A DNA stretch of 64,000 nucleotides from an uncultured Eisenbergiella sp. (lineage in GTDB: Bacteria; Bacillota; Clostridia; Lachnospirales; Lachnospiraceae): contig CANQVD010000013.1 of assembly GCA_947627215.1 (NCBI GenBank), positions 1 to 64,000 of the forward strand. Direction: 5' to 3'. The position numbers and the translations under genes were made by a program. This document shows, in pieces, positions 9,908 to 18,830 of the stretch (its first letter is position 1; every line of letters starts with the position of its first letter). Under the pieces are notes generated by a model, which ran no database searches, was not told the origin of the DNA, and saw only the letters and a program-made list of their open reading frames with translations.

Positions 9908-10783
9908 ATGGGCGTGTACACGATCAAGAACAATGAACTGGCGGTGCTCCTGACGACGCACGGCGCGGAGCTGAAATCCTTAAAGGACTGCCGGACCAGG
10001 CGGGAATATATGTGGAACGCCAATCCGCTGTACTGGAAGCGGACCGCCCCCGTGCTGTTCCCGCTGGTGGGAAACTACCGCAACAAAGAGGTGCGGCACA
10101 ACGGCCATGTGTACAGCCTGCCGCAGCACGGCTTCGCTAGGGACATGGAATTTGAACTGATGTCCGTGACGCAGAACGAGATCTGGTTTTTCCTGGAATC
10201 CAATATGGACACCATACGGCAGTTCCCGTTTCATTTCCGGCTGGAGATCGGCTACCGGCTGGAGGGGCGCAGGCTGGAGGTGGTCTGGAACGTGCACAAC
10301 CGGGACGGGGAAACCATGTATTTTTCCATCGGCGGCCATCCCGCTTTCGTCTGCCCGCTGCAGGAGGGAGAGAAGCAGTCCGATTATTACATTTCCTTTG
10401 ATACCGGAAAGGAAGTGGTGAGCCGTATGATCGGCGCGGACGGCCTGGCCTCCGATACGCTGCGGCCCTATCCGCTGGACAACGGATTTCTGCAGATCGT
10501 GGACGATCTGTTTGACGACGACGCGCTGGTGATCGAGAACCATCAGGCTCAGCGGGTTTCTCTGTGCACGCCGGACAAGAAGCCCTATGTTACGGTGAGC
10601 TTTGACGCGCCGGTGTTCGGCGTCTGGTCCGTGCCTCATAAGACGGCGCCCTTCGTCTGCATCGAGCCCTGGTACGGCAGGTGTGACCGGGCTGATTTTT
10701 CCGGCACGCTGCAGGAGCGGGAATGGGGCAATTCCCTCGCGCCCGGAAAGGTTTTTACGGCGGAGTATACCATCGAAATCTGA
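9908..10783 (+). CDS. aldose 1-epimerase family protein
   Basis: Galactose-mutarotase-like enzyme of 291 residues that would interconvert anomers of a sugar or sugar phosphate. Visible landmarks are Arg in FPLVGNYRN, the catalytic-type His in PQHGFAR and the FSIGGHPAF stretch, all typical of the LacX/YeaD-like branch. ATG 9908 is chosen because AGGAGG lies directly upstream; the reading frame stays open further 5' only because it runs through the giant hairpin. Its substrate cannot be told from context. Confidence 0.88.
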   Translation: MGVYTIKNNELAVLLTTHGAELKSLKDCRTRREYMWNANPLYWKRTAPVLFPLVGNYRNKEVRHNGHVYSLPQHGFARDMEFELMSVTQNEIWFFLESNMDTIRQFPFHFRLEIGYRLEGRRLEVVWNVHNRDGETMYFSIGGHPAFVCPLQEGEKQSDYYISFDTGKEVVSRMIGADGLASDTLRPYPLDNGFLQIVDDLFDDDALVIENHQAQRVSLCTPDKKPYVTVSFDAPVFGVWSVPHKTAPFVCIEPWYGRCDRADFSGTLQEREWGNSLAPGKVFTAEYTIEI

Positions 10784-10793
10784 AAAATGTGCG

Positions 10794-10811
10794 GGCCGCG
10801 GTTTCGCGGCC
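10794..10811 (+). other. short perfect hairpin after the epimerase gene
   Basis: GGCCGCG and CGCGGCC form a perfect 7-bp stem with a 4-nt loop between the epimerase and the HAD gene. No T-run follows, so it is not a convincing terminator and may only affect RNA stability. Confidence 0.35.
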
Positions 10812-10866
10812 TTATGCAGTCGCGAAAGAACCGGCGGAGACCACCGGCCGGGACAGGGGAAAGCAT

Positions 10867-11550
10867 ATGGATTTTAAGGCGCTCTTTCTGGATATGGACG
10901 GCACCTTCCTGGATTTTGAGGCGGCGGAGCGGCAGGCGTTCTATCGGGCGCTGCAAAAGGCCGACGTGGAGCCCACGGCGGAGCGGTGCAGGCTCTACAG
11001 TTCCATCAACGACAGCCTCTGGAAAGCCTTTGAGCGCGGGGAGATCGCGAAGGAGGATATCCGGCGGCAGCGGTACGTGCGGCTGTTCGACCGGCTGGGG
11101 GTCGACGCGGACGGCGGCGCGGTGGAACGGGATTATGAAGGGTTTCTGGGGGAGGGCTGCGACCTGCTTCCGGATGCCCGAAACGTGCTGGAATATCTGC
11201 ACGCCAGATATCCGCTCTATGTGGTGACCAACGGATTCGCGCAGGTGCAGCGCAGCCGGCTGCGGCTGGCGGGGATCGGGGAGCTGATGCGGGACAGCTT
11301 TATTTCCGAGGAGCTGGGAGCGCAGAAGCCGAAGAAGGCCTTCTTCGACCGCTGCTTTGCGCGGATGGGCGGCGCGTTTGAACCGTCCGAGATCCTTCTG
11401 ATCGGAGATTCCCTGACATCGGATATTCTCGGCGCGAAAAACGCGGGACTTTCCTCCTGCTGGTTCAATCCGAAACGGCTGAGGAATGAAAGCGGGATCC
11501 TTCCCGACCGCGAAATACATACACTTATGGAACTGGAAAATTTTCTCTGA
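10867..11550 (+). CDS. HAD-superfamily hydrolase, YjjG/YfnB type
   Basis: Phosphatase of the haloacid dehalogenase superfamily, 227 residues. Motif I is DMDGT near the N terminus (nucleophile Asp8, Asp10), motif II is the Thr of VVTNG, motif III the Lys of QKPKK, and motif IV GDSLTSD. The insertion type fits the YjjG/YfnB group, which removes non-canonical nucleotides. The start has AGGGGA 6 bases upstream. It precedes the ABC exporter genes by 11 bases and may share their transcript. Confidence 0.85.
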   Translation: MDFKALFLDMDGTFLDFEAAERQAFYRALQKADVEPTAERCRLYSSINDSLWKAFERGEIAKEDIRRQRYVRLFDRLGVDADGGAVERDYEGFLGEGCDLLPDARNVLEYLHARYPLYVVTNGFAQVQRSRLRLAGIGELMRDSFISEELGAQKPKKAFFDRCFARMGGAFEPSEILLIGDSLTSDILGAKNAGLSSCWFNPKRLRNESGILPDREIHTLMELENFL

Positions 11551-11561
11551 GGAAAAGGACC

Positions 11562-13373
11562 ATGAAAAAACTGCTGATATTTTTGAAGGGGTACGAGCGG
11601 GAAACGGTGCTCGCGCCGCTGTTCAAGATGCTGGAAGCGCTGTTTGAGCTGTTCGTGCCGCTGGTCATGGCAGCGGTCATCGACACCGGTATCGCGGGCG
11701 GGGACAAGGGCTATATCGTGAAAATGTGCCTGGTGCTGGTAGCGCTGGGCGTGATCGGGCTGGTCTGCTCCATCACGGCGCAGTATTTCAGCGCCCGGGC
11801 GGCTACGGGCTTCGCCGCGGGACTTCGGCACGCGCTTTTTTCCCACGTGCAGGAGCTGTCCTACACGGAAATGGATACCATCGGCACCTCCACGCTGATC
11901 ACGCGGCTGACCAGCGATATCAATCAGGTGCAGTCCGGCGTGAACCTGACGCTGCGGCTGTTCCTGCGCTCGCCCTTCATCGTGTTCGGCGCCATGGTCA
12001 TGGCCTTTACGGTGGACGTGCCCGCGGCCCTTCTTTTCGCGGTGGCCATTCCGCTGCTCTCCGTCGTGGTATTCGGCATCATGCTCTGGACCATGCCCCT
12101 GTATAAGCGGGTGCAGGGCGCGCTGGATAGGGTGCTGCTTTTGACCAGGGAAAACCTCACGGGCGCGCGGGTGATCCGGGCGTTCAACAAAGAGGAGGAG
12201 GAGCTGGCGCATTTTGAGGAGGAGACGGAACGGCTCACCGGTCTGCAGAAATTTGTGGGCCGGATCTCCGGACTGATGAACCCGGTCACCTACGTGATCG
12301 TGAACGGGGCGATCGTGCTGCTTTTGTATACCGGCGCGGTGCGGGTGGACGCCGGAGTCCTGACACAGGGGCAGGTGGTCGCTCTGGTCAATTACATGTC
12401 CCAGATCCTGGTGGAGCTGGTGAAGCTGGCGAATCTGATCATCACCATGACCAGGGCCTTTGCCTGCGGCAACCGGGTGCAGAGCATCCTGGAGGTGCAG
12501 AGCAGCCTGAGGCCGGGAAGCTATACCGGAACCGCGGAGGAACGGGCCGACGGCGTCCCCGGCGTGCGGTTTGAGCACGTGAGTCTGACGTATGCGGGCG
12601 CGGGCAGCGAGGCGCTGACGGATGTGGATTTTGAAGTGAAGGCCGGAGAGACCGTGGGCATCATCGGAGGCACGGGCAGCGGCAAGACCAGCGTGGTCAG
12701 CCTGATCCCGCGGTTTTACGATGCCACGAAGGGCCGGGTGCTGGTGAACGGCCGGGATGTGAAGGATTACGATATCGATGCGCTGCGAAAGAAGATCGGG
12801 GTCGTGCCGCAGCGGGCCATGCTGTTCGCGGGGACCATCGCGGACAATCTGCGCTGGGGCGATCCGGACGCCTCGGAGGAACAGCTCTGGGAGGCGCTGG
12901 AAATCTCCCAGGCGAAGGAATTCGTGGAAAAAAAGAAAGAAGGTTTGAATTTCCGGGTCGCGCAGGGCGGCAAAAACCTGTCCGGCGGACAGCGGCAGCG
13001 TCTGACCATCGCCCGGGCGCTGGTGAAAAAGCCGGATGTGCTGATCCTGGACGACAGCGCCTCGGCGCTGGATTTCGCCACGGACGCCGCGCTTCGGCGG
13101 GCGCTGGCGCAGATGGGCGGGGACACCGTTGTTTTCATCGTTTCCCAGCGGACCTCCTCGATCCGGCACGCGGATAAGATCCTGGTGCTGGAGGACGGGG
13201 CGGTGATCGGGATGGGGACCCATCAGTCGCTGCTGGAGAGCTGTCCGGTCTATCAGGAGATCTATTACTCGCAGTTCGATCAAAACGCGCGGGGCGGGAA
13301 GGAGCCCCGGGCCGCGGAGGATACAGAGGCAGAGGGCGCGCGGGAAGCGCAAAACGGGAAGGAGGCGGTCTGA
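11562..13373 (+). CDS. ABC exporter subunit with degenerate ATPase residues
   Basis: Half-transporter of 603 residues: six-helix membrane domain (about 1-310) fused to an ATPase domain (about 340-580). Walker A is GGTGSGKT and the signature LSGGQ is intact, but the Walker B catalytic glutamate is aspartate (LILDDS) and the switch histidine is glutamine (VSQRTS). Such changes mark the degenerate-site subunit of heterodimeric exporters such as TM287/TM288 or BmrC/BmrD. The C-terminal tail (about 30 residues) is charged and low-complexity. The next gene starts 2 bases after the stop and encodes the partner. Confidence 0.93.
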   Translation: MKKLLIFLKGYERETVLAPLFKMLEALFELFVPLVMAAVIDTGIAGGDKGYIVKMCLVLVALGVIGLVCSITAQYFSARAATGFAAGLRHALFSHVQELSYTEMDTIGTSTLITRLTSDINQVQSGVNLTLRLFLRSPFIVFGAMVMAFTVDVPAALLFAVAIPLLSVVVFGIMLWTMPLYKRVQGALDRVLLLTRENLTGARVIRAFNKEEEELAHFEEETERLTGLQKFVGRISGLMNPVTYVIVNGAIVLLLYTGAVRVDAGVLTQGQVVALVNYMSQILVELVKLANLIITMTRAFACGNRVQSILEVQSSLRPGSYTGTAEERADGVPGVRFEHVSLTYAGAGSEALTDVDFEVKAGETVGIIGGTGSGKTSVVSLIPRFYDATKGRVLVNGRDVKDYDIDALRKKIGVVPQRAMLFAGTIADNLRWGDPDASEEQLWEALEISQAKEFVEKKKEGLNFRVAQGGKNLSGGQRQRLTIARALVKKPDVLILDDSASALDFATDAALRRALAQMGGDTVVFIVSQRTSSIRHADKILVLEDGAVIGMGTHQSLLESCPVYQEIYYSQFDQNARGGKEPRAAEDTEAEGAREAQNGKEAV

Positions 13374-13374
13374 C

Positions 13375-15129
13375 ATGGCGAAAAGGATGGATTCCAGACA
13401 GCTTGCGACCGTCCGCAAGGTGCTGCGCTACATGAAGCGGTATCAGCTCTTTCTCGGCATTTCGATCCTTCTGGCGGCGGTCACGGTGGCCTCCACCCTG
13501 TACCTGCCGCTTCTGACCGGCGATGCGGTGGACTGCATTCTGGGGCCGGGAGAGGTGGATTTCCCGGGCGTGTTCGCGGTCCTGAAAAAAATGGGCGTGC
13601 TCATCGCGGTGACGGCGCTGGCCCAGTGGCTCATGAACGTCTGCAACAACAAAATGACCTATCAGATCGTGCGGGACGTGCGCAACGAGGCGTTCCGGAA
13701 GATCGGGATCCTGCCGTTAAAATATATTGACGGCCATGCGCACGGCGAGATCGTCAGCCGGGTCATCGCGGACGTGGACCAGTTCGCGGACGGTCTGCTG
13801 ATGGGTTTTACGCAGCTTTTCACCGGCGTCATCACCATCGTGGGCACACTGTGCTTCATGTTCAGCGTTAACGTGGGGATCACGCTGGTGGTCCTTCTGG
13901 TCACGCCGGTCTCCCTGTTCGTGGCCTCCTTTATCGCAAAGCGCACCTTTACGATGTTCCGTGCCCAGTCCGAGGCGCGTGGGGAACAGACCGCGCTGAT
14001 CGATGAAATGATCGGCGATCAGAAGGTGGTGCAGGCCTTTTCCCAGGAGAAAAGGGTCCTGGAGCGGTTCGATGAGATCAACAAAAGACTGCAGAAATGC
14101 TCCCTGCAGGCGATCTTCTTTTCCTCCATCACCAATCCGTCCACCCGTTTCGTCAACAGTCTGGTGTATACCGGCGTGGGCGTGACCGGCGCGCTGGCGG
14201 CGGTGTCGGGCCGCCTGAGCGTGGGACAGCTCGCCTGCTTCCTAAGCTACGCCAACCAGTACACCAAGCCCTTCAACGAGATCTCCGGCGTGGTGACGGA
14301 GCTGCAGAATGCCATCGCCTGTGCCGGGCGCGTGTTTGACCTGATCGAGGAGACGCCCCAGACGCCGGAGGCGGAGAACGCGAAGGTGCTGGCGGAGGTG
14401 AAGGGACGCGTGGCGCTGGAGGACGTGAGCTTTTCCTATACGGAAGAGCAGAGGCTCATCGAGCATCTGGACCTGTCGGTACAGCCCGGACAGCGGGTGG
14501 CTATCGTGGGACCCACCGGCTGCGGCAAGACCACGGTCATCAACCTGCTGATGCGTTTTTATGACGTGACGGCGGGAGCCGTGAAGGTGGAGGGAACCGA
14601 TATCCGGGAGCTGACCAGAAAAAGCCTGCGCGCCGGGTACGGTATGGTGCTGCAGGAGACCTGGCTGCGCAGCGGCACCATCCGGGACAATATCGTGATC
14701 GGACGGCCGCAGGCCACGGACACGGAGGTGACTGCGGCGGCGAAGGCCTGTCACGCGCACAGCTTTATCATGCGGCTGCCAAACGGCTATGATACCGTGA
14801 TCGGGGAGGACGGCGGAAGCCTTTCCCAGGGGCAGAAGCAGCTTCTGTGCATCACCAGGCTCATGCTCTGCACGCCGCCCATGCTGATCCTGGACGAGGC
14901 CACCTCCTCCATCGATACCAGGACGGAGCTGAAGATCCAGAACGCCTTCGCGAAGCTGATGGAAGGGCGTACCAGCTTTATCGTCGCGCACCGCCTTTCC
15001 ACGATCCGCACGGCGGATATCATTCTGGTCATGAAGGACGGCCGGATCATTGAACAGGGGAATCATGAATCGCTGCTGCAAAAGGGCGGATTTTATGCGG
15101 CCCTGTACAACAGCCAGTATGCGCGCTGA
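13375..15129 (+). CDS. ABC exporter subunit with canonical ATPase residues
   Basis: Second half-transporter, 584 residues, with six membrane helices and an ATPase domain. Walker A is GPTGCGKT, Walker B is LILDEATSS with the catalytic Glu, and the H-loop is AHRLS with its His. Its signature is LSQGQ rather than LSGGQ. Paired with the preceding subunit, all deviations fall into one composite ATP site, leaving one fully active site. The likely role is drug, lipid or peptide export; the substrate is unknown. Confidence 0.93.
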   Translation: MAKRMDSRQLATVRKVLRYMKRYQLFLGISILLAAVTVASTLYLPLLTGDAVDCILGPGEVDFPGVFAVLKKMGVLIAVTALAQWLMNVCNNKMTYQIVRDVRNEAFRKIGILPLKYIDGHAHGEIVSRVIADVDQFADGLLMGFTQLFTGVITIVGTLCFMFSVNVGITLVVLLVTPVSLFVASFIAKRTFTMFRAQSEARGEQTALIDEMIGDQKVVQAFSQEKRVLERFDEINKRLQKCSLQAIFFSSITNPSTRFVNSLVYTGVGVTGALAAVSGRLSVGQLACFLSYANQYTKPFNEISGVVTELQNAIACAGRVFDLIEETPQTPEAENAKVLAEVKGRVALEDVSFSYTEEQRLIEHLDLSVQPGQRVAIVGPTGCGKTTVINLLMRFYDVTAGAVKVEGTDIRELTRKSLRAGYGMVLQETWLRSGTIRDNIVIGRPQATDTEVTAAAKACHAHSFIMRLPNGYDTVIGEDGGSLSQGQKQLLCITRLMLCTPPMLILDEATSSIDTRTELKIQNAFAKLMEGRTSFIVAHRLSTIRTADIILVMKDGRIIEQGNHESLLQKGGFYAALYNSQYAR

Positions 15130-15150
15130 GCGCCCGGAGGCGTTTGTCCT

Positions 15151-15435
15151 ATGGAAAAGCCGGATTTCTGGGAGGAACTGAAAGCCCATCAGGGAGAGAT
15201 CTTTTATACCGCCAAGAAGCTGCCGTTTCAGTACACGGTCAGGGGCGGAGAGATGTTCGTGGACCGCAGGTCGAAGTCCATCACTTATGCCACCTTTCTC
15301 AACGCGCTGGAAAAGCTCCGGGCGGATCGGGAGCACAGGATCACGGGACCGAAAAGTCTGAACTGCTTCGGCGCGCCCTATGTGTGGGCGCTGATTACGG
15401 CGCTGGACCTTCGTCTGCCGGAGGAAGCCCGGTGA
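15151..15435 (+). CDS. small conserved-looking protein of unknown function
   Basis: A 94-residue soluble, basic-acidic mixed protein that I do not recognise. It has no signal peptide, membrane segment or cysteine pair. CGGAGG lies upstream of its ATG, and a strong terminator follows 35 bases after its stop. That terminator and the 21-base gap after the exporter gene suggest it is the last gene of the exporter transcript. Confidence 0.6.
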   Translation: MEKPDFWEELKAHQGEIFYTAKKLPFQYTVRGGEMFVDRRSKSITYATFLNALEKLRADREHRITGPKSLNCFGAPYVWALITALDLRLPEEAR

Positions 15436-15470
15436 AAGGACGGGCGGCCCGCGTCCTGACAGCATAAAAA

Positions 15471-15504
15471 ATCCCCTGTTCTGTCGGAGAACAGGGGATC
15501 GTTT
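15471..15504. terminator. bidirectional terminator between the exporter operon and rpsT
   Basis: A perfect 12-bp stem (ATCCCCTGTTCT / AGAACAGGGGAT) with a 5-nt loop is followed by CGTTTT on the + strand and by TTTTTTA on the minus strand. It therefore ends both convergent units. Confidence 0.92.
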
Positions 15505-15533
15505 TGTCAGATCGGCTCTGGTCGAAGAGTCCC

Positions 15534-15797
15534 TTATGCCATCTCGTTGACTGCCTTCGCCAGGCGGGAAATCTTGCGGGATGCCGTATTCTTATGGAAA
15601 ACGCCCTTGCTGGCGGCCTTGTCGATCGTAGAAGTGGCGGCGAGCAGCGCGGCCTGCGCAGCCTGCTTATCCTTCGTCTCGATGGCGGCGCGGACCTTCT
15701 TGACGGACGTCTTCACCGAGGATTTGATCATCTTGTTTCTTTCCGCTTTGGTTCTGTTTACCAGAATTCTCTTCTTGGCAGATTTAATATTAGCCAC
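15534..15797 (-). CDS. rpsT: 30S ribosomal protein S20
   Basis: Small basic ribosomal protein that binds 16S rRNA early in 30S assembly; 87 residues, the normal length, with the family start ANIKSAKKR after the initiator. The start is GTG at 15797 with GGAGG 7-8 bases upstream. An ATG seven codons earlier overlaps the ribosome-binding site itself and is not used. The gene faces its neighbours and has its own promoter and terminator. Confidence 0.97.
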   Translation of the reverse strand: MANIKSAKKRILVNRTKAERNKMIKSSVKTSVKKVRAAIETKDKQAAQAALLAATSTIDKAASKGVFHKNTASRKISRLAKAVNEMA

Positions 15798-15884
15798 GAT
15801 AATACCTCCATGAATCAACCTGTATATTCGGAATCTGTTTCATTAAAGCCGGACACGGACGTTCTAATGCAAACACACAAAAGT

Positions 15885-15913
15885 ATTTTAGGATATGAAA
15901 CCGGTTCTGTCAA
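15885..15913 (-). promoter_or_regulatory. rpsT promoter
   Basis: Minus-strand TTGACA (15908-15913), a 17-base spacer and TAAAAT (15885-15890) form a near-consensus vegetative promoter, about 90 bases before the rpsT GTG. Confidence 0.85.
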
Positions 15914-15974
15914 TACATATTTTACGTATTTTTGCAAAAAATAGGGCGAAAGCTCTGATGCGCGGGGAACGGAA

Positions 15975-16004
15975 AAGGGCATCCGGCGGGGCCGCGACAT
16001 ATTA
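15975..16004 (+). promoter_or_regulatory. possible sporulation promoter of gpr
   Basis: CATATTA at 15998-16004 resembles the -10 of forespore sigma factors (SigF/SigG), which drive gpr in known spore formers. The upstream match (GCATC) is imperfect and the spacing short, so this is a weak call. Confidence 0.3.
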
Positions 16005-16064
16005 TAAAGAGAACACGGCGGCCGAACAGGGTACGGAAGCGAGTTTCGGCGGAGGGAGAGGAAA

Positions 16065-16982
16065 ATGAGCAGTTTTGCGGTACGGACGGATCTGGCGCTG
16101 GAGGACCGGGAACGGATCGGGGATGCGGGCGGAGAGATCCGGGGCGTTGTTCTGGAGGAGGAGGAACGGGAAAAAACAGGGGTCAGGATCACCAGAGTGC
16201 GGATCGAAACGAAGAACGGCGCGAAGCTCATGGGAAAGCCCATGGGAACGTACATCACGCTGGAGGCTCCGGCGCTGACGGAGCAGGACGAGGCATATCA
16301 CCGGGAGGTGTCGGAGGAGCTGGCCCGACAGCTAAAGAGCGTGATGCCGGAGGGAAAAAAGGAGCTGGCCGTTCTGGTGGTGGGGCTGGGAAACCGGGAT
16401 GTGACAGCCGATTCGCTGGGACCGAACGTGGCGGACCATCTGTTTGTGAACCGCCATATGGTGATGGAATACGGCAGGGCAGTCTGTACGAAGGGAAGGA
16501 TGAACAGCGTAAGCTGCATCGTCCCGGGCGTCATGGCGAAGACCGGCATGGAGAGCGCGGAGATCGTTCACGGGGTGGTGAAGGAGACGGGGCCGGATTT
16601 CCTGATCGCCGTGGACGCGCTGGCAGCCCGCAGCACCCGGCGGCTGAACCGGACGATCCAGGTGTCCACCTCCGGCATCAATCCGGGCTCCGGGGTGGGA
16701 AATCACCGGAACGCGCTGACGAAGGAATCCCTGGGAGTGCCCGTGATCGCCATCGGCGTGCCCACGGTGGTGGATGCGGCCACGATCGTGGGAGACGCGC
16801 TGGAACGGATGGAAAAGGACAGCGGGTTGAAGCTCATCGCCGCCAGGGAACATCCCCGGGCCATGTCCGAACTGAACAATATGTATGTGACCAGCAAGGA
16901 CATCGATGAGGTGATCAAACGGCTGAGCTTTACCGTTTCGGAGGGCATCAACATCGCGCTGGATATGGAGACGGAGGCGTAG
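16065..16982 (+). CDS. gpr: spore germination protease
   Basis: Aspartic-type protease that degrades small acid-soluble spore proteins during germination. The 305-residue product starts with a short propeptide and the VRTDLALE segment at which the zymogen of this family is processed. It contains the conserved VVGLGNRDVTADSLGP and GINPGSGVGNHR stretches. Its presence indicates that the host forms spores. It precedes spoIIP, the classical gpr-spoIIP pair. Confidence 0.96.
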   Translation: MSSFAVRTDLALEDRERIGDAGGEIRGVVLEEEEREKTGVRITRVRIETKNGAKLMGKPMGTYITLEAPALTEQDEAYHREVSEELARQLKSVMPEGKKELAVLVVGLGNRDVTADSLGPNVADHLFVNRHMVMEYGRAVCTKGRMNSVSCIVPGVMAKTGMESAEIVHGVVKETGPDFLIAVDALAARSTRRLNRTIQVSTSGINPGSGVGNHRNALTKESLGVPVIAIGVPTVVDAATIVGDALERMEKDSGLKLIAAREHPRAMSELNNMYVTSKDIDEVIKRLSFTVSEGINIALDMETEA

Positions 16983-17059
16983 AAGAGGGGCCGGAGCGCA
17001 AAAAGGGGCCGGAAGCGCAAAGGGAGGGCGGCGGCAGAAGAGGGGCCGCCGCAGTGTGA

Positions 17060-17088
17060 CATATTCGGCCGGCGCGTCCGCATATATT
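17060..17088 (+). promoter_or_regulatory. candidate SigE-type promoter of spoIIP
   Basis: CATATT (17060-17065), a 15-base spacer and CATATATT (17081-17088) resemble mother-cell SigE promoters (-10 CATANANT). This matches known SigE control of spoIIP, but the predicted start site falls on the ATG at 17094, so the transcript would be almost leaderless. Confidence 0.4.
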
Positions 17089-17093
17089 TTTCC

Positions 17094-18539
17094 ATGGGAA
17101 AATGGGACGGCGTCAGGAAAAACGGATACAGGGCTGCGGCGATCGCGCTGGCCGCGTGCGCGGTCTGTCTGGCGGTGGACGGGAACGGCGCGCAGGACGG
17201 GCCAGGCAAATTACTGCTGGAGCAGGCGGAGGCGGAAATGATCTCCCTCTGGAATCCGGCTTTTTCTTTTGCGGAGGGTTCCGCGGGAGCGGGCGGCGGC
17301 CCGGCTTTTTTTCCGGTGCTGCGTTTTTTCGGAAAGGAACGGGAGCCCCGGCTGCAGGCGGAGAGCACGGATACCTGCGAAGAGATCATCCGGGCGGAGG
17401 GGCGGGACGAGGAGATGGACAGCCTTACGGCGCAGGAGCTTCTGACGCCGGAGACCTCCGGGGGCAGGGTACAGGCCGGGGAAACGCTGGAGGAGCTGGT
17501 GCGCAGGGAAAACGGGGTGACGGAGGATCGCGGCCGGGAGGGCGGCGGGACCGCGTCCGGCGCCGGCCTGGAAGGCGCGCAGAGCGCGTCCGGGGACGGA
17601 CAGGAAGAAAGCGGGGCAGGATCCGGTTCGGAAAGCGGTCAGACCGCGTCCGGACAGGAGAGCGCCGCCGCGGGGGAGGGCGGGGAGAATGCGGTGGAGG
17701 GAGGCGCATGGGGGGACGGAGCGCCGGCATACGCCGCATCCGACAGCCCCAGGCAGCAGGTCTATCAGTGGGAATATTATGAAAAATATGACGAACTGAT
17801 GAAGGAATTCTATGCGGTGGACGCCTCTACGGCCATCGATGAGAGCCAACTGAATCTGGAGGCGCTTTTGGGAAGGGATCTTTCCGTCGAAAAACGCCGG
17901 GACGGCGATCCGCAGATCCTGATCTATCACACCCATTCGCAGGAGGGCTTTGCTGATTCCGCGCCCGGGGATCCGTCCGCCACGGTCATGGGCGTGGGCG
18001 AGGTCCTGACGCGGATCCTGCGGGATCAGTACGGCTATAACGTGCTGCACCATCTGGGACAGTATGACGTGGAGGACCGGGATTACGCCTACAACAATTC
18101 CCTGCCCGCGCTGGAAGCCCTTCTGGAGGAATATCCGGGCATCGAGGTGATCATCGATCTGCACCGGGACGAGGTGGCGGACGACCGCCGTCTGGTGACG
18201 GAGATCGACGGCCGGCCGACGGCCATGTTCATGTTTTTCAACGGCCTGTCCCGCACGAGAAAGCACGGGGACATCGACTATCTGCCCAACGAAAATCTCG
18301 CGGACAATCTGGCTTTTTCCTTCCAGATGCAGGTGCTCTGCAACGAATATTATCCGGGGCTCACCCGGCGGATCTATCTGAAGGGCTACCGTTACAACAT
18401 GCATTTGAAGCCCCGGTATCTGCTGATCGAGATGGGCGCGCAGAACAATACGTATGAGGAATGCTGCAACGCCTGCATTCCGCTGGCCCGGATGCTGGAT
18501 CTGGAGCTGTCGGGGGCGGATTTCGGATATGGCGGATGA
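17094..18539 (+). CDS. spoIIP: stage II sporulation protein P (cell wall amidase)
   Basis: Membrane-anchored N-acetylmuramoyl-L-alanine amidase that with SpoIID and SpoIIM drives forespore engulfment. The 481-residue product has one N-terminal membrane segment (about 12-28), a long Gly/Ser/Glu-rich linker (about 110-215) and the amidase domain. That domain shows ILIYHTHSQEGF, IDLHRD and the catalytic-type glutamate in LLIEMGAQNN. The ATG has no Shine-Dalgarno sequence. A start at 17238 with GGAGG would lose the membrane anchor, so I keep the upstream ATG. The linker is unusually long. Confidence 0.92.
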   Translation: MGKWDGVRKNGYRAAAIALAACAVCLAVDGNGAQDGPGKLLLEQAEAEMISLWNPAFSFAEGSAGAGGGPAFFPVLRFFGKEREPRLQAESTDTCEEIIRAEGRDEEMDSLTAQELLTPETSGGRVQAGETLEELVRRENGVTEDRGREGGGTASGAGLEGAQSASGDGQEESGAGSGSESGQTASGQESAAAGEGGENAVEGGAWGDGAPAYAASDSPRQQVYQWEYYEKYDELMKEFYAVDASTAIDESQLNLEALLGRDLSVEKRRDGDPQILIYHTHSQEGFADSAPGDPSATVMGVGEVLTRILRDQYGYNVLHHLGQYDVEDRDYAYNNSLPALEALLEEYPGIEVIIDLHRDEVADDRRLVTEIDGRPTAMFMFFNGLSRTRKHGDIDYLPNENLADNLAFSFQMQVLCNEYYPGLTRRIYLKGYRYNMHLKPRYLLIEMGAQNNTYEECCNACIPLARMLDLELSGADFGYGG

Positions 18540-18547
18540 ATCCCGGC

Positions 18548-18754
18548 CCCGCCGCCCGCGGAAGGTCCCCCCGCAGAGAGGGCCGCCGCCCGCACCCCTT
18601 CCATTTTCCCGGACCGTAGAAAAACGTCGGTTCCAGGCGAGGTATTTTCGAGCCCGGAACCGTTACGTTTTTCTTTCGAGCGAAAGCGTGTCCGGAAAAG
18701 GAAGGGGTGCGGGCGGCGGCCCTCTCTGCGGGGGGACCTTCCGCGGGCGGCGGG
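18548..18754 (+). repeat. giant intergenic hairpin, copy 2
   Basis: Two perfectly complementary 55-base arms (18548-18602 and 18700-18754) flank a 92-nt core (18606-18697) shared with the elements at 9607 and 25983. The core has the same TTCCCGGACCGTAGAAAA and GTGTCCGGAA ends. Its GAAAAACG/CGTTTTTC helix replaces GAAAAGCG/CGCTTTTC of the other copies, and its side hairpin CTTTC-GAGC-GAAAG replaces CTTCC-GAGC-GGAAG, so pairing is kept. The element starts 9 bases after the spoIIP stop; a T6 run lies 5 bases past its end. Confidence 0.93.
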
Positions 18755-18775
18755 CGGCGTTTTTTGGCGGAAAGG

Positions 18776-18804
18776 TTGACCGTGGGCGATGGCTTTGCTA
18801 TACT
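18776..18804 (+). promoter_or_regulatory. lepA promoter
   Basis: TTGACC (18776-18781), a 17-base spacer and TGC-TATACT (18799-18804) form a strong vegetative promoter 26 bases before the lepA ATG, just after the giant hairpin. Confidence 0.8.
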
Positions 18805-18830
18805 GTTTCTGTGAAAAACAGGAGGAAGCG

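Noticed and set aside
11217-13418. Minus-strand open frame of 733 codons
   Set aside because: Antisense to the ABC exporter subunit, whose motifs are all on the + strand.
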